NCBI GenBank assembly: GCA_050247255.1
Contig: JBFWUM010000012.1
Span: forward strand, 1 to 64,000
DNA length: 64,000 nucleotides
From: JBFWUM01 sp050247255
Lineage (GTDB): Bacteria; Acidobacteriota; Vicinamibacteria; Vicinamibacterales; UBA2999
Direction: 5' to 3'
Of this stretch, positions 25,015 through 34,185 are shown in pieces; position 1 is the first letter of the stretch; each line of letters begins with the position of its first letter. Both the position numbers and the translations under genes were made by a program. Under the pieces are notes generated by a model that did not search any database, was not told where the DNA came from, and saw only the letters and a program-made list of their open reading frames with translations.

Positions 25015-25953
25015 CTACGAATGCGCCGCCGCTACGCTCCCCACGATGAGCGGCCTGGCAATGTCAACCCCGGGGAGCGTGTGCTCCAGGAGTGCGTCGA
25101 GTTGCGTCGCTGCGGCTGCCGTGACCGATGCGCCTGGATGACGCGCGCGCGCCGATGCCAGGAGGCCGCGCCGTCGCAGCAACTCCTTCCGAATCGCCAC
25201 GCCCGGCTGCTGCTCGAACACGATGAGCGCGGCGAAGCGTGCGTACAGTTCATGCACGGTGCGCCACTCCCCCGCCTGGGCAGCCCGGTGCATCGCGATC
25301 AGGACTTCCGGAAATGCGAAGCCGGTATTGAAGCCGTCTGATCCAGCGGCCAGGTCAAACGGCGCGTACAACGCACCCAGGCCCGTGAGAATCGGCAGCC
25401 TCCGGTTGCCGATCGCGTCCCGGATGGCCCGGATCCTGGCCGCGGTCGGCACGGCTTCCTCCTTGACGCAGGCAATGGCCGGGACTGCCCGGACGAGCCG
25501 CGCGATCAGCGCCACCGACATGTGCACGTCGGTCGAGGCCGGGTGATCCTGGAGAACGATCGGAATGCGGATGGTTTCCGCCAGCCGCTGGAATGTCTCG
25601 ACGATGCGTTCGTCGTTGGGGACGGGTTCCTTTGCCGGCGTGACCATGACCGCCGCGGCGCCGAGGTCTTCTGCCATCCGGGACAAGTACTCGACGACGC
25701 GGGTGCCGCTGTGGCTCGTGCCGACGATGATCGGCACGCGGCCCTCGACCACGGCGGCGGCGGTCTTGATCAGGAGCCCGCGTTCCTCGTCGGTCAGTCG
25801 ATTCGATTCCCCGAGGACCCCAAGGATCGTGATGCCGTCGACGCCGCACCCGACCATGAACTCGATCAGGCGCCGCCACGATTCGAGATCGATCTGCTCG
25901 TCATCGGAAAAGGGCGTCGCGAGAATGGGGATGACGCCGGTGAAGGTGGTCAT
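25015..25953 (-). CDS. Dihydrodipicolinate synthase family protein (aldolase/dehydratase)
   Basis: 312-residue TIM barrel. Schiff-base Lys164 in AIACVKEEA and the substrate-carboxylate loop GVLGESNRLTDEE (about 45-57), where DapA has GTTGE. The catalytic Tyr region (YNxP) is replaced by VLQDHPAST (about 133-141), so lysine biosynthesis is unlikely. A keto-acid aldolase or dehydratase of a catabolic route is more plausible. It is first in an operon with the ACS transporter and divergent from the LysR gene, with the 16-base element 62 bases upstream. Confidence 0.88.
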   Translation of the reverse strand: MTTFTGVIPILATPFSDDEQIDLESWRRLIEFMVGCGVDGITILGVLGESNRLTDEERGLLIKTAAAVVEGRVPIIVGTSHSGTRVVEYLSRMAEDLGAAAVMVTPAKEPVPNDERIVETFQRLAETIRIPIVLQDHPASTDVHMSVALIARLVRAVPAIACVKEEAVPTAARIRAIRDAIGNRRLPILTGLGALYAPFDLAAGSDGFNTGFAFPEVLIAMHRAAQAGEWRTVHELYARFAALIVFEQQPGVAIRKELLRRRGLLASARARHPGASVTAAAATQLDALLEHTLPGVDIARPLIVGSVAAAHS

Positions 25954-26015
25954 AGTCAGAATGCTCCGCGGGGGTCGAATTCAGCCGGCACTCTATCGGT
26001 CGGCTTCAGCACCGA

Positions 26016-26031
26016 CCAATGAGTAATTCTT
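26016..26031 (-). promoter_or_regulatory. Candidate LysR-binding element, left arm
   Basis: CCAATGAGTAATTCTT on the plus strand, which is AAGAATTACTCATTGG relative to the leftward DHDPS gene 62 bases downstream. The identical 16-mer lies at 27032-27047 in front of the rightward operon. It sits in the 112-base divergent region that also holds the LysR promoter. Confidence 0.55.
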
Positions 26032-26065
26032 CTTGGGCCATAAGTCTCGCTGCTAGACTAGGCGC

Positions 26066-27025
26066 ATGGACCTGCTGCAGTTGGAACACTTTCTGGCGGT
26101 CGCGGAGGAAGGCAGCTTCACGCGGGCGGCGGAGCGTGTGTGCCGGACTCAACCGGCGGTCAGCCTGAGCATCAAGAAGCTGGAGGACGAGATCGGGGCA
26201 CCACTCTTTACGAGGGGTACCGTGGATCTCTCCCTGACCAGCGCCGGCAAGACCCTCCTGCAGTCCGCGAAGCGCATGGTGCAGCTGCGCGACGACACCG
26301 TCAGGAACCTGAGAAAGCTGCAGAACCTGAGCTCCGGAAGCCTGTCGATCGCGGCACATGAATCGGCGGCGGCCTACCTGCTGCCTAGCCCGCTCCGCGA
26401 ATACTTCCAGCGGTTTCCCGACATCAAGGTCGGCATTCAGCGCAGCCGTCTGGAAGACATCCCTCGACAGGTGATGGATCGGGAGTTCGACATCGGGTTC
26501 GTCAAGGATGCGCCCACCTTCCACGAGTTACGTTCAGTGGAAGTGCATTCCGACGAGTTGATGCTGATCGCGTCACCACGTCACCCGCTGGCCGTGCGTG
26601 ATGGACTGACGATCCAGGACCTCGTCGGCGAACCCTTCATCCTGCACCACCAGTGCTCGACCACCGAGCAGAAGATTCTGCGGATGTTCGAAGCGCACAA
26701 TGTGCGCTGCAATATTTCTGCGGAGCTGTGGAGTTTCGAGAACGTGAAGGACTTCGTCCGCCAGGACGTCGGCCTGGCGATTGTGCCTGGCATCTGCGTC
26801 GAACAGGAACTCGATGCCGGCACCTTGACCCGGATACCGTTTCCCGAGCTCGACGTGCCCCGCAAGACGCTGATGATCTTCCGCGATCAGAGCTACCGGT
26901 CCGAGTCCTCCCGGCGTTTCGTCGAGCTGATGCAGGAAGCCGTGTCGTCGCGGCGCAAGCGGGCCCGTGAGGCGCGTGAGACACGATCGCGGCGGCAACC
27001 TCGTCCTCACGTCCGCTGCTTATAA
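26066..27025 (+). CDS. LysR family transcriptional regulator
   Basis: 319 residues. N-terminal winged helix-turn-helix MDLLQLEHFLAVAEEGSFTR with AAERVCRTQPAVSLSIKKLE (1-60), a linker helix, and a periplasmic-binding-like effector domain of two lobes (about 90-295; VGIQRSRLEDIPRQVMDREF, DIGFVKDAPTFHELRSVEVH, VGLAIVPGICVEQELD). The tail is basic. It lies between the two divergent arms it probably controls. The effector is likely a pathway intermediate. Confidence 0.93.
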   Translation: MDLLQLEHFLAVAEEGSFTRAAERVCRTQPAVSLSIKKLEDEIGAPLFTRGTVDLSLTSAGKTLLQSAKRMVQLRDDTVRNLRKLQNLSSGSLSIAAHESAAAYLLPSPLREYFQRFPDIKVGIQRSRLEDIPRQVMDREFDIGFVKDAPTFHELRSVEVHSDELMLIASPRHPLAVRDGLTIQDLVGEPFILHHQCSTTEQKILRMFEAHNVRCNISAELWSFENVKDFVRQDVGLAIVPGICVEQELDAGTLTRIPFPELDVPRKTLMIFRDQSYRSESSRRFVELMQEAVSSRRKRAREARETRSRRQPRPHVRCL

Positions 27026-27031
27026 GCCGAC

Positions 27032-27047
27032 AAGAATTACTCATTGG
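27032..27047 (+). promoter_or_regulatory. Candidate LysR-binding element, right arm
   Basis: AAGAATTACTCATTGG, identical to the left-arm element and in the same orientation relative to its target. It lies 105 bases before the ATG of the ornithine-cyclodeaminase-like gene that opens the nine-gene operon, and six bases after the LysR stop. Confidence 0.55.
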
Positions 27048-27151
27048 CGCCTGTCGCCGGCGCGGCATTACAGTTCGCCGGGCGATCACACGGCGCGTTG
27101 GGCGACCTTCGCCCGTCGCGCGCGTCTCCTGTGATCGCAGGAGGCGATTCC

Positions 27152-28210
27152 ATGGTGTTGCTGCTGTCAGAGGCCGACGTCGCGCGAGCCATTTCGATGC
27201 GCGACACAATCGACCGGCTGGAGGACGTGTTTCGTCAGTATGCACAGGGGGCGGCCCTGGTGACGCCACGGACGAGCGCCCAGATCCCACGCGGCGGTGG
27301 TGCGTTTCGGGTGATGTCGGCGATCCTGCCGGAATCCGGATTCTTCGGGTTGAAATCGCTCACCGGCTATCCCGGCCGGCGCCTCCCCGGCGAAACCTAC
27401 TTCGTCATCCTGCTGTTCAGCGGTGAGACCGGTGCGCTGCGCGCCGTGATTGCCGCCAACCAGCTGACTGGCATCCGGACAGGCGCCGCGACGGGACTGG
27501 CCGCCCGCTATCTCGCCCGCCCCCAGTCGCATGTGGCTGGCATCTTTGGCGCGGGCGTCCAGGCTCGCTACCAGGTGGCCGCCCTGAAGGCCGTGTGCCC
27601 GCTCGAAGAACTCCGCGTCTTTGATCCGGATCCCGTCAAGGCGGCTGCGTTTGCCAAAGCGATGGCGGACGAATTCGACGTGCGGCCGGTCGTCGTCACC
27701 CAGCCGCGCGACGCCGTCGCCGGCTGCGACTTGATCGTGGCTGCCACGTCTGCGCCTGCGCCCGTCTTCGACGGAGCGTGGCTGGAGGAGGGCACGCACG
27801 TCAGCGGTATCGGCGCCAATTCACCGGCCAAGAAAGAGCTGGACGCACTCACCTTCGGCCGAAGTCAAAAGGTCGTTGTTGATTTTCGTGAACAGGTGCT
27901 GGAGGAAGCGGGTGACCTGCGGCATGCCATCGAGACCGGGACAATGACCGAAGGGGCCATCCACGCCGATCTCGCGCAGCTCGCCGCTGGCCAGAAGCCA
28001 GGCCGCGACAACGAGCGCGAGATCACGCTGTTCAAGTCTGTCGGGGTGGCGCTCGAGGACGTCGCCACTGCGGCGTTTGTGTACCAACAGGCGTTGGCGC
28101 AAGGCCTGGGCGAAGAACTCGATCTCCTGGGGGACCAGACGGTGCCGGTCAGGGCCGACGCCCGCAGGCGTGTGTCCCGCGGACACTCAGTCGAGGAGGT
28201 GCCGTCATGA
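27152..28210 (+). CDS. Ornithine cyclodeaminase / mu-crystallin family protein
   Basis: 352 residues. An N-terminal substrate domain is followed by a Rossmann NAD(P)-binding domain, GIFGAGVQARYQVAALKAV (about 130-150). Conserved LTGIRTGAATGLAARYLARP precedes the fold, and GTHVSGIGANSPAKKELD is the usual loop. Members include ornithine cyclodeaminase, alanine dehydrogenase, ketimine reductase and opine-type synthases, and I cannot choose between them. The start is ATG 27152, seven bases after AGGAGG; upstream codons to 27044 have no such site. First gene of a tightly packed operon; its stop overlaps the next start. Confidence 0.9.
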   Translation: MVLLLSEADVARAISMRDTIDRLEDVFRQYAQGAALVTPRTSAQIPRGGGAFRVMSAILPESGFFGLKSLTGYPGRRLPGETYFVILLFSGETGALRAVIAANQLTGIRTGAATGLAARYLARPQSHVAGIFGAGVQARYQVAALKAVCPLEELRVFDPDPVKAAAFAKAMADEFDVRPVVVTQPRDAVAGCDLIVAATSAPAPVFDGAWLEEGTHVSGIGANSPAKKELDALTFGRSQKVVVDFREQVLEEAGDLRHAIETGTMTEGAIHADLAQLAAGQKPGRDNEREITLFKSVGVALEDVATAAFVYQQALAQGLGEELDLLGDQTVPVRADARRRVSRGHSVEEVPS

Positions 28211-29208
28211 TGCTGCACGTCGCGGTCCTGCTGCTCGGTTTGCTCGGCCAGATAACGGGGTCGACCGCGCCGCGCAACGACCTGCCGCAGCCGTACCGGA
28301 CGACGCGCGACTGGGGACAGCTGCCAGTGGGCGTCCAGTGGGCCGCGGTCACCGCTGTCGAGCCCGCGCCTGACGGCAGCATCTTCGTCATCCATCGCTG
28401 CTTCGCGAACTCGTGCAAGGACCGGCCGGAAGCGCCGATCCTGAAGTACGACGCCCGGGGGCGCCTCCTGAAATCGTGGGGCGAAGGGATATTCGTGTTC
28501 CCGCACGGCGCCACGGTCGATCGGGAAGGGAACCTCTGGGTCACCGACGCCCAGGGCGGCAATGGAAAGGGACACCAAGTCTTCAAGTTCAGCGCCGACG
28601 GCCGGCTGCTGATGACGCTGGGAAAGGCCGGCGTCTCGGGCTCCGGTCCCGATCTCTTCGATCAACCGTGCGACGTCGTCGTCGCGTCGAGCGGCGATAT
28701 CTTCGTCGCCGACAGCCATCGCAGCGGTAGGAACAACCGGATCGTGAAGTTTACGAAGGACGGAACGTTCCTCAAGGAGTGGGGGCGCACAGGCTCCGGA
28801 CCCGGTGAGTTCAGCGAGCCGCACACGATTGCGCTCGACTCGCGCGGCCGGCTGTTCGTCGGCGATCGCGAGAACAACCGGATCCAGATCTTCGATCAGG
28901 AGGGCACGCTGCTCGACGAGTGGCGGCAGTTCGGCCGGCCCAGCGGCATCGCGATCACGCCCGACGACACCATCTACGTCACCGACTCGGAATCGGGCCC
29001 CGACACCGGCGCACACGAGCTCCAGGGGATCAAGAAAGGCATCCGCATCGGCAGCGCGCGCACGGGCGAGGTCACCGCGTTCATCGAGGACATGGAATCG
29101 ACGACGCCGGATCATTCGGGGGCGGAAGGAGTCGGCGTCGATGCGAACGGCAACGTCTACGGCGCCGTGGTCCGTCGCCAGATGCTGGAGAGACATGTCA
29201 GAAGATAG
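28207..29208 (+). CDS. NHL-repeat six-bladed beta-propeller, secreted (peptidyl-amidating-lyase-like)
   Basis: 333 residues. A hydrophobic signal peptide (MMLHVAVLLLGLLGQITG) is followed by NHL blades about 40-50 residues apart: GATVDREGNLWVTDAQGG, CDVVVASSGDIFVADSHRS, TIALDSRGRLFVGDRENNRI and GIAITPDDTIYVTDSE. Such propellers form the lyase domain of peptidylglycine alpha-amidating enzymes or serve as secreted enzymes or binding domains. The activity here is unknown. ATG 28207 overlaps the previous stop, with GAGGAGGTG upstream. Confidence 0.85.
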   Translation: MMLHVAVLLLGLLGQITGSTAPRNDLPQPYRTTRDWGQLPVGVQWAAVTAVEPAPDGSIFVIHRCFANSCKDRPEAPILKYDARGRLLKSWGEGIFVFPHGATVDREGNLWVTDAQGGNGKGHQVFKFSADGRLLMTLGKAGVSGSGPDLFDQPCDVVVASSGDIFVADSHRSGRNNRIVKFTKDGTFLKEWGRTGSGPGEFSEPHTIALDSRGRLFVGDRENNRIQIFDQEGTLLDEWRQFGRPSGIAITPDDTIYVTDSESGPDTGAHELQGIKKGIRIGSARTGEVTAFIEDMESTTPDHSGAEGVGVDANGNVYGAVVRRQMLERHVRR

Positions 29209-29635
29209 GCGCGGAAGTCGAATCGCCGCTGCGCCAGCGGTCGCCATCTGCCTCGCGGTGGCGACACTTGCGGGTCAGGCCGGCCGCACGGTCTGGGATG
29301 GTGTCTATACGCAGGCGCAGGCTGCGCGCGGGGCGACGCTCTATGCCCAGCGGTGCGCGCAGTGCCATGGGGATCTGCTCCAGGGCTTCGAGGCGGCGCC
29401 GGCGCTGGCCGGTCCCCTCTTCGTGGCGACGTGGGAGGGGGTCCAGCTCGGGGAGCTCGCCGACCGCGTCAGGATTTCCATGCCGCTGGACAGCCCCGGT
29501 TCGCTGTCGCGACAGCAGACGGCAGACCTGCTGGCCTACATGTTCGAGGTCGGCAAATTGCCGGCCGGATCGCAGGAGCTTCCTGGTGACGCCGCGCTCC
29601 TCGGACAGATCACCTTCAGAGGGACGAAACCGTGA
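29195..29635 (+). CDS. Cytochrome c, secreted
   Basis: 146 residues. An N-terminal hydrophobic segment (about 10-28) acts as signal peptide. Haem-binding CAQCH is at 54-58 and the probable axial Met96 in VRISMPLDSPG. C-terminal helix QQTADLLAYMFEVGKLPAG. It overlaps the preceding gene by 14 bases and has GGAG before ATG 29195. Immediately downstream is a PQQ dehydrogenase gene, so it most likely accepts electrons from that enzyme in the periplasm. Confidence 0.9.
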   Translation: MSEDRRGSRIAAAPAVAICLAVATLAGQAGRTVWDGVYTQAQAARGATLYAQRCAQCHGDLLQGFEAAPALAGPLFVATWEGVQLGELADRVRISMPLDSPGSLSRQQTADLLAYMFEVGKLPAGSQELPGDAALLGQITFRGTKP

Positions 29636-29651
29636 CATGCGGGAGGATTCG

Positions 29652-31680
29652 ATGACGCGTCGACAGGCCTTGCGCCCATGGGTGCTGACGGCGGTCGGCA
29701 TATGCTTCGCTGGCTCGGGGGCGCCCGGCGCGCAGCGTCCGGCAGCCGCGACTGAGTGGCGCACGTACGGAGGCGACCTCGCCAGCACGCGCTACGCGCC
29801 CCTCGATCAGATCAACGCAGCGAACTTCTCAGGGCTGGAAGTGGCGTGGCGGTTCAAGACCGACAACCTCGGCCCGCGACCCGAGTTCAACTTCCAGTCG
29901 ACGCCGCTGATGGTAGGAGGCCGCCTCTACTCGACCGGCGGGACCCGCCGCGCGGTCTTTTCGCTCGACGCGGCAACCGGCGAGCTGTTCTGGGTCTACT
30001 CCGAGGATGAAGGGGCCCGGGGCGCCGCCGCGCCGCGCCAGTTGTCGGGCCGCGGCCTCGCTTACTGGTCGGACGGCCGCGAAGAACGCGTCCTCTATGT
30101 CACCCCCGGCTATCGGCTGGATCGCGCTCGACGCGAGGTCAGGCAAGCGGGTGGCCGCGTTCGGCCAGGACGGCGTCGTCGATCTCAAGCAGGGGCTCGA
30201 GGGGATGTCCGATCTGACGACAGCTCCAGTGGGATTGCACTCCACGCCGCTGGTCGCCGGCGACGTCGTGCTGGTCGGGGCGGCGTTCGAAAGCGGCGCA
30301 AACCCGCGGAGCCGCGCCAACGTGAAGGGGGCCGTTCGCGCTTTCGATGCCCGGACCGGGCGGCTTCTCTGGACCTTCAACACGATTCCGGAACCGGGGC
30401 AGCCGGGCAGTGAAACGTGGGAAGGCGATTCCCTGGCGTACACCGGCAACACCGGGGTGTGGGCGCAGATGTCGGCCGACGTGCAGCTTGGCCTCGCCTA
30501 TCTGCCCGTGGAACTGCCGACGCACGACTACTTCGGTGGCGCGCGCCCCGGCGACAACCTCTTTGGCGAAAGCATCGTGGCGGTGGACCTCAAGACCGGT
30601 CAGCGCCGCTGGCACTATCAGCTCGTGCACCACGGCATCTGGGACATGGACATTCCCTGCGCGCCGATCCTTGCCGACATCACCGTCAACGGACGGGTGG
30701 TGAAGGCGCTGGCGCAGCCGACCAAGCAGGCGTTTCTCTACGTGCTCGATCGCGAGACCGGGCAGCCGGTCTGGCCGATCGAGGAACGCCCCGTACCGCA
30801 GGGGGATGTGCCGGGCGAGAAGTATTCGGCGACGCAGCCGTTTCCGACGCGGCCGGCGCCCTACAATCGGCAGGGCCTCTCGCTCGACGACTTGATCGAC
30901 TTCACCCCAGAGCTGCGGGCCGAGGCGGTGAAACTGGTGTCCAACTACCGCATCGGGCCCATCTTCACGCCGCCAGTCGTCAGTCGCGCGGGCGGTCCGC
31001 TAGCCACGTTGCAGATGGCCAGCCAGGCGGCGGCGACCAACTGGCCAGGTGGATCCTACGATCCCGACACCCGCGTCCTCTACGTCCATTCGCAAAGCCA
31101 GGTGGGGACGCTCGGGCTCGTGCCACCGGCGCCTGGTGTCGCGCCCGATGTGCCGTTCCATCAAGGCACGGTACTCAGCGGGCCTCGGACGTCCGGCGGC
31201 CTGGGTTCGGGCCGCGCCGCGGGTGCCAGAGGAGCGGCGTCGCCGACCACCGTGCAGGGGCTGCCGCTCGTCAAGCCGCCGTACGGACAAATCAGCGCAA
31301 TCGATCTCGAGCGCGGCGAGATCCTGTGGCAGGTTCCACACGGTGAGACGCCGGATATCGTGAAGAACCACCCGGCGCTGCGCGGGCTGACCATTCCGCG
31401 CACCGGCCGACCGGGGATGGCGGGGACGCTCGTGACGCGGACCCTGGTCATTTCCGGTGAGCCGGGCTTCGGGGTCACGCCGTCCGGCCAGCGCGGCGCC
31501 ATGCTCCGCGCCTACGACAAGAAGACGGGAGCCGAAGTCGGCGCGGTCTACATGCCTGCGCCTCAAACCGGCTCGCCGATGACCTACATGCTGAACGGCC
31601 GTCAATACCTGGTGGTGGCCATCAGCGGCGGCGCCTACAGCGGCGAGTTGCTCGCGTTCCGTCTGCCGGACGTCCCGTAA
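29652..31680 (+). pseudogene. PQQ-dependent (quinoprotein) dehydrogenase with a single-base frameshift
   Basis: Reads MTRRQALRPWVLTAVGICFA (signal peptide) and EWRTYGGDLASTRYAPLDQI, the classical propeller start, up to RVLYVTPGYRL. There one extra G in CTGG (30117-30120) breaks the frame; the neighbouring frame resumes exactly with IALDARSGKRVAAFGQDGVV and runs to 31680. The rest is intact: HYQLVHHGIWDMDIPCAPIL, ATNWPGGSYDPDTRVLYVHS and GQISAIDLERGEILWQVPHG. Joined, it would be about 675 residues, normal for membrane glucose/quinate-type or soluble PQQ dehydrogenases of Acidobacteria. A sequencing error is as likely as a true mutation, since the surrounding operon looks intact. GGGAGG lies five bases before ATG 29652. 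Confidence 0.85.
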
Positions 31681-31705
31681 CGCCGACATCAAAGGAGTTC
31701 CGTCC

Positions 31706-32176
31706 ATGAAGGCTGCCATCCCTTTCCTCGCCGCCGGGTTTCTCGTTGTCCCTCTCCTGGCTGCGGACCCGGTGGGGTTCGCCATCTGGAAGTCGGCCGA
31801 ACTGAAGCAACGGGACGAGGCGCTCTCCAGGAGGGTCGGCCCGGATCACTCCGCGCGGGAGACGCTGGCCGACTACGGCGACCATCGCTTCCGACTGCTC
31901 TACCGGGACGCCGACGGAGTCCCGGAGCAGCATGACAACACGGTCGACGTCGTCATCGTGCAAAGCGGGGAGGGCACGCTGGTCGTGGGCGGCACAATGG
32001 TCAACCTCACCGCCAGGGGCACCGGCGAGTACGTAGGCACCGGAATCGAGGGCGGCGAACGGCATGCGCTCGCGCCCGGGGATGTGGTTCACATCCCAGC
32101 CAAGGCTCCACACAGCTTCCTCGTCGCCAACGGGAAGCACCTCACCTACATGCTCGTGAAGTTTCCCGCACCTTAA
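31706..32176 (+). CDS. Secreted cupin-domain protein
   Basis: 156 residues. Signal peptide MKAAIPFLAAGFLVVPLLAA, then a single cupin barrel: HDNTVDVVIVQSGEGTLVVG (about 76-95) and RHALAPGDVVHIPAKAPHSF (about 119-138). The HxN...E/H pattern of motif 1 is partial, while the second motif keeps PxxxPH with His. It starts 26 bases after the PQQ dehydrogenase. Role unknown; it may isomerise or bind an acidic intermediate in the periplasm. Confidence 0.8.
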   Translation: MKAAIPFLAAGFLVVPLLAADPVGFAIWKSAELKQRDEALSRRVGPDHSARETLADYGDHRFRLLYRDADGVPEQHDNTVDVVIVQSGEGTLVVGGTMVNLTARGTGEYVGTGIEGGERHALAPGDVVHIPAKAPHSFLVANGKHLTYMLVKFPAP

Positions 32177-32203
32177 CGAACCGCGAATGCACGGAGTTAC
32201 TCA

Positions 32204-33751
32204 ATGAGCAAAGCGCTCGCAGTTGCAGCGGTGGCCGCGGTTGTGCTGATGACTGACGCGGCAGCGCAGTCCGACCGTTCGTTGTCAGGCGTCATCGACG
32301 TCCACACGCATGCCGGTCCTGACGATGTCGCCCGGACCATCGACGCCATCGATTCGGCACAGCTGGCGCGCGACCGGGGAATGCGAGCTATCGTGCTCAA
32401 GAATCATTCGCAGCCGACATCAGCGCTGGCGTATCTGGCGCAGCAAGAGGCGCCAGGCATCACGGTCGTCGGCGGAATCGTCTTGAATCGGAGCGTGGGT
32501 GGACTGAACGCCGCAGCCGTGGAGCAGATGGCCGCGATCGGCCAAGGCGCGGGAAGCATCGTGTGGCTGCCGACTCGAGACGCCGAGAATCAAGTCCGGT
32601 TCGACAGGCAGGATCGGCCTTTCGTGGCAGTTTCGAAGGACGGACAGTTGGTCCCCGCGTTCGGGGACGTGCTCCAGGTCATGGCTGCGAAGAACCTCGT
32701 GCTCGCAACGGGACACTCGTCGGCGGTGGAGAGCCTCCTGATCATTCGAGCGGCCAAGGCGGCTGGCGTGCGAGCCATCGTCGTCACGCATCCGACGACG
32801 GCCCTGGTCAACATGTCGATAGAACAAATGAGAGAAGCCGCTGGCCTTGGGGCTTACCTGGAGCTCACATACAACCAGCTCGTGCTCGGCGGGATCACGA
32901 GCGCCGATTACGCCAGGATGATACGGGCCGTCGGCGCGAACCGAATCATCCTGTCGAGCGATGCCGGCGCCCGGACACAACCCCTTCACCCTGACGCCAT
33001 GGTGCAGTTCATTCGTCAAATGCGCGCTGAGGGCATCTCGGACAGCGACATTGACATGATGACGAAGACCAATCCTGCTGCGCTGCTCGGGTTGGAGACA
33101 AACGTGGCGCCCATGGCGTCGCTCACGCCGCAGGGTTTCCCGCCGGGGTTTCCGCGCGAGGGGTCGAAAAAGGTCCTGGAGAACAATCGCGTCATCGTCT
33201 GGGATGCGACGTGGCCGAAGGGCACGGCGACCGGCCTGCATGAGCACCTGGTCGACTATCTCTCCGTCACGGTGGTTGAAGGGGCCGTGAAGATCACGCA
33301 ACGAGACGGCACCTCTTCTGTGGCTACGGCCCAGTTCGGGGGCGTCCGGTTCAATCGCAAGGGCGTGATTCACGCGGAAGAGGGTGTCAGCGACCAGGAG
33401 AGACGGGCCATCATGGTGGAACTGAAGACGGTTCAGAGCCCGGCAGAGGCGGTCGTGACTGGATCAGGCATTCCACTAAACGGAGCCACGAAAGGACTGG
33501 AGAACGAGCGGGTTGCCGTGTGGGACGTCACGTGGACCCAGGGTCAACGGCTCCCGCGGCGGCAGCAAGGTCGAGACGCCGTTGTCGTCTTCCTCACGGG
33601 TGGTGTCATTCGGCAATCGCCGCAGGGTGCGGCGGTCAGCGAGAGGCGGTGGAATGCCGGTGATGTGCTCTACGTCCCCGCAGGGACTGAGGTACCGGCC
33701 GAGGAAGCCACTCAAGGTGCACCGCGAGCGGTCTTCATAGAAGTCAAGTAA
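32204..33751 (+). CDS. DUF6282 TIM-barrel protein fused to two cupin-like domains, secreted
   Basis: 515 residues. Signal peptide (to about 22, AAAQ). Residues 25-305 match the DUF6282 amidohydrolase-like barrel: GVIDVHTHAGPDDVARTIDA, RGMRAIVLKNHSQPTSALAY, ATGHSSAVESLLIIRAAKAA, VVTHPTTALVNMS, ILSSDAGARTQP and TKTNPAALLGLE (metal ligands HxH, His, His, Asp). Two cupin-like repeats follow, about 325-415 (KKVLENNRVIVWDATWPKGT, HEHLVDYLSVTVVEGAVKI) and 428-515 (KGLENERVAVWDVTWTQGQR, NAGDVLYVPAGTEV). The first keeps HEH; the second lacks those His. The fusion is unusual and flanked by free-standing cupin genes. Confidence 0.82.
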   Translation: MSKALAVAAVAAVVLMTDAAAQSDRSLSGVIDVHTHAGPDDVARTIDAIDSAQLARDRGMRAIVLKNHSQPTSALAYLAQQEAPGITVVGGIVLNRSVGGLNAAAVEQMAAIGQGAGSIVWLPTRDAENQVRFDRQDRPFVAVSKDGQLVPAFGDVLQVMAAKNLVLATGHSSAVESLLIIRAAKAAGVRAIVVTHPTTALVNMSIEQMREAAGLGAYLELTYNQLVLGGITSADYARMIRAVGANRIILSSDAGARTQPLHPDAMVQFIRQMRAEGISDSDIDMMTKTNPAALLGLETNVAPMASLTPQGFPPGFPREGSKKVLENNRVIVWDATWPKGTATGLHEHLVDYLSVTVVEGAVKITQRDGTSSVATAQFGGVRFNRKGVIHAEEGVSDQERRAIMVELKTVQSPAEAVVTGSGIPLNGATKGLENERVAVWDVTWTQGQRLPRRQQGRDAVVVFLTGGVIRQSPQGAAVSERRWNAGDVLYVPAGTEVPAEEATQGAPRAVFIEVK

Positions 33752-33775
33752 GCCATCCATCTGGAGAGGTTGCTC

Positions 33776-34177
33776 GTGGCACATCGCGTTCGCGTTTGGA
33801 GTATCGGTGCCGTCGTCCTGGCGGTGCTGGTGGGCATCGGCGTCGCGCGCGCGCAGGAGAAGCCGCTGGTCGCCGGTCAGTCGAGCGTCGAGCGGCTCTT
33901 CACGGTGGACTTGAGTGATGTCGGGCTGGCGGGAAACAGCGCCGTGGGGCGCCTAACCTTGCCTCCCGGCATCATGACAGCGGACCACACGCACACCGGC
34001 AGGAACTCGCTGATCATCATGGTGCAGGGCACCCTGACGGAGGCGCGCGGGGACGTGCGCCGGGAGTACAAGCCCGGCGATGTGTTTTCGGTCGCCGAAG
34101 GCGTGACCCATCACGCCGAGAACCACGGCACGGTGCCGGTGATCTACGTCGAGATCAACACGACGAAGAAGAACTGA
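33776..34177 (+). CDS. Secreted cupin-domain protein
   Basis: 133 residues. N-terminal hydrophobic segment (about 8-27, IGAVVLAVLVGIGVARAQ) then a small cupin with LTLPPGIMTADHTHTGRNSL (motif 1, HTH), IIMVQGTLTE, EYKPGDVFSVAEGVTHHAEN (motif 2, His-His) and VIYVEINTTKKN. Intact metal-binding residues suggest an active enzyme or metal-binding sensor. The start is GTG 33776 nine bases after GGAG; an in-frame TTG six bases earlier is unlikely. Third cupin-containing gene in a row in this operon. Confidence 0.8.
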   Translation: MAHRVRVWSIGAVVLAVLVGIGVARAQEKPLVAGQSSVERLFTVDLSDVGLAGNSAVGRLTLPPGIMTADHTHTGRNSLIIMVQGTLTEARGDVRREYKPGDVFSVAEGVTHHAENHGTVPVIYVEINTTKKN

Positions 34178-34185
34178 CAACGTCA

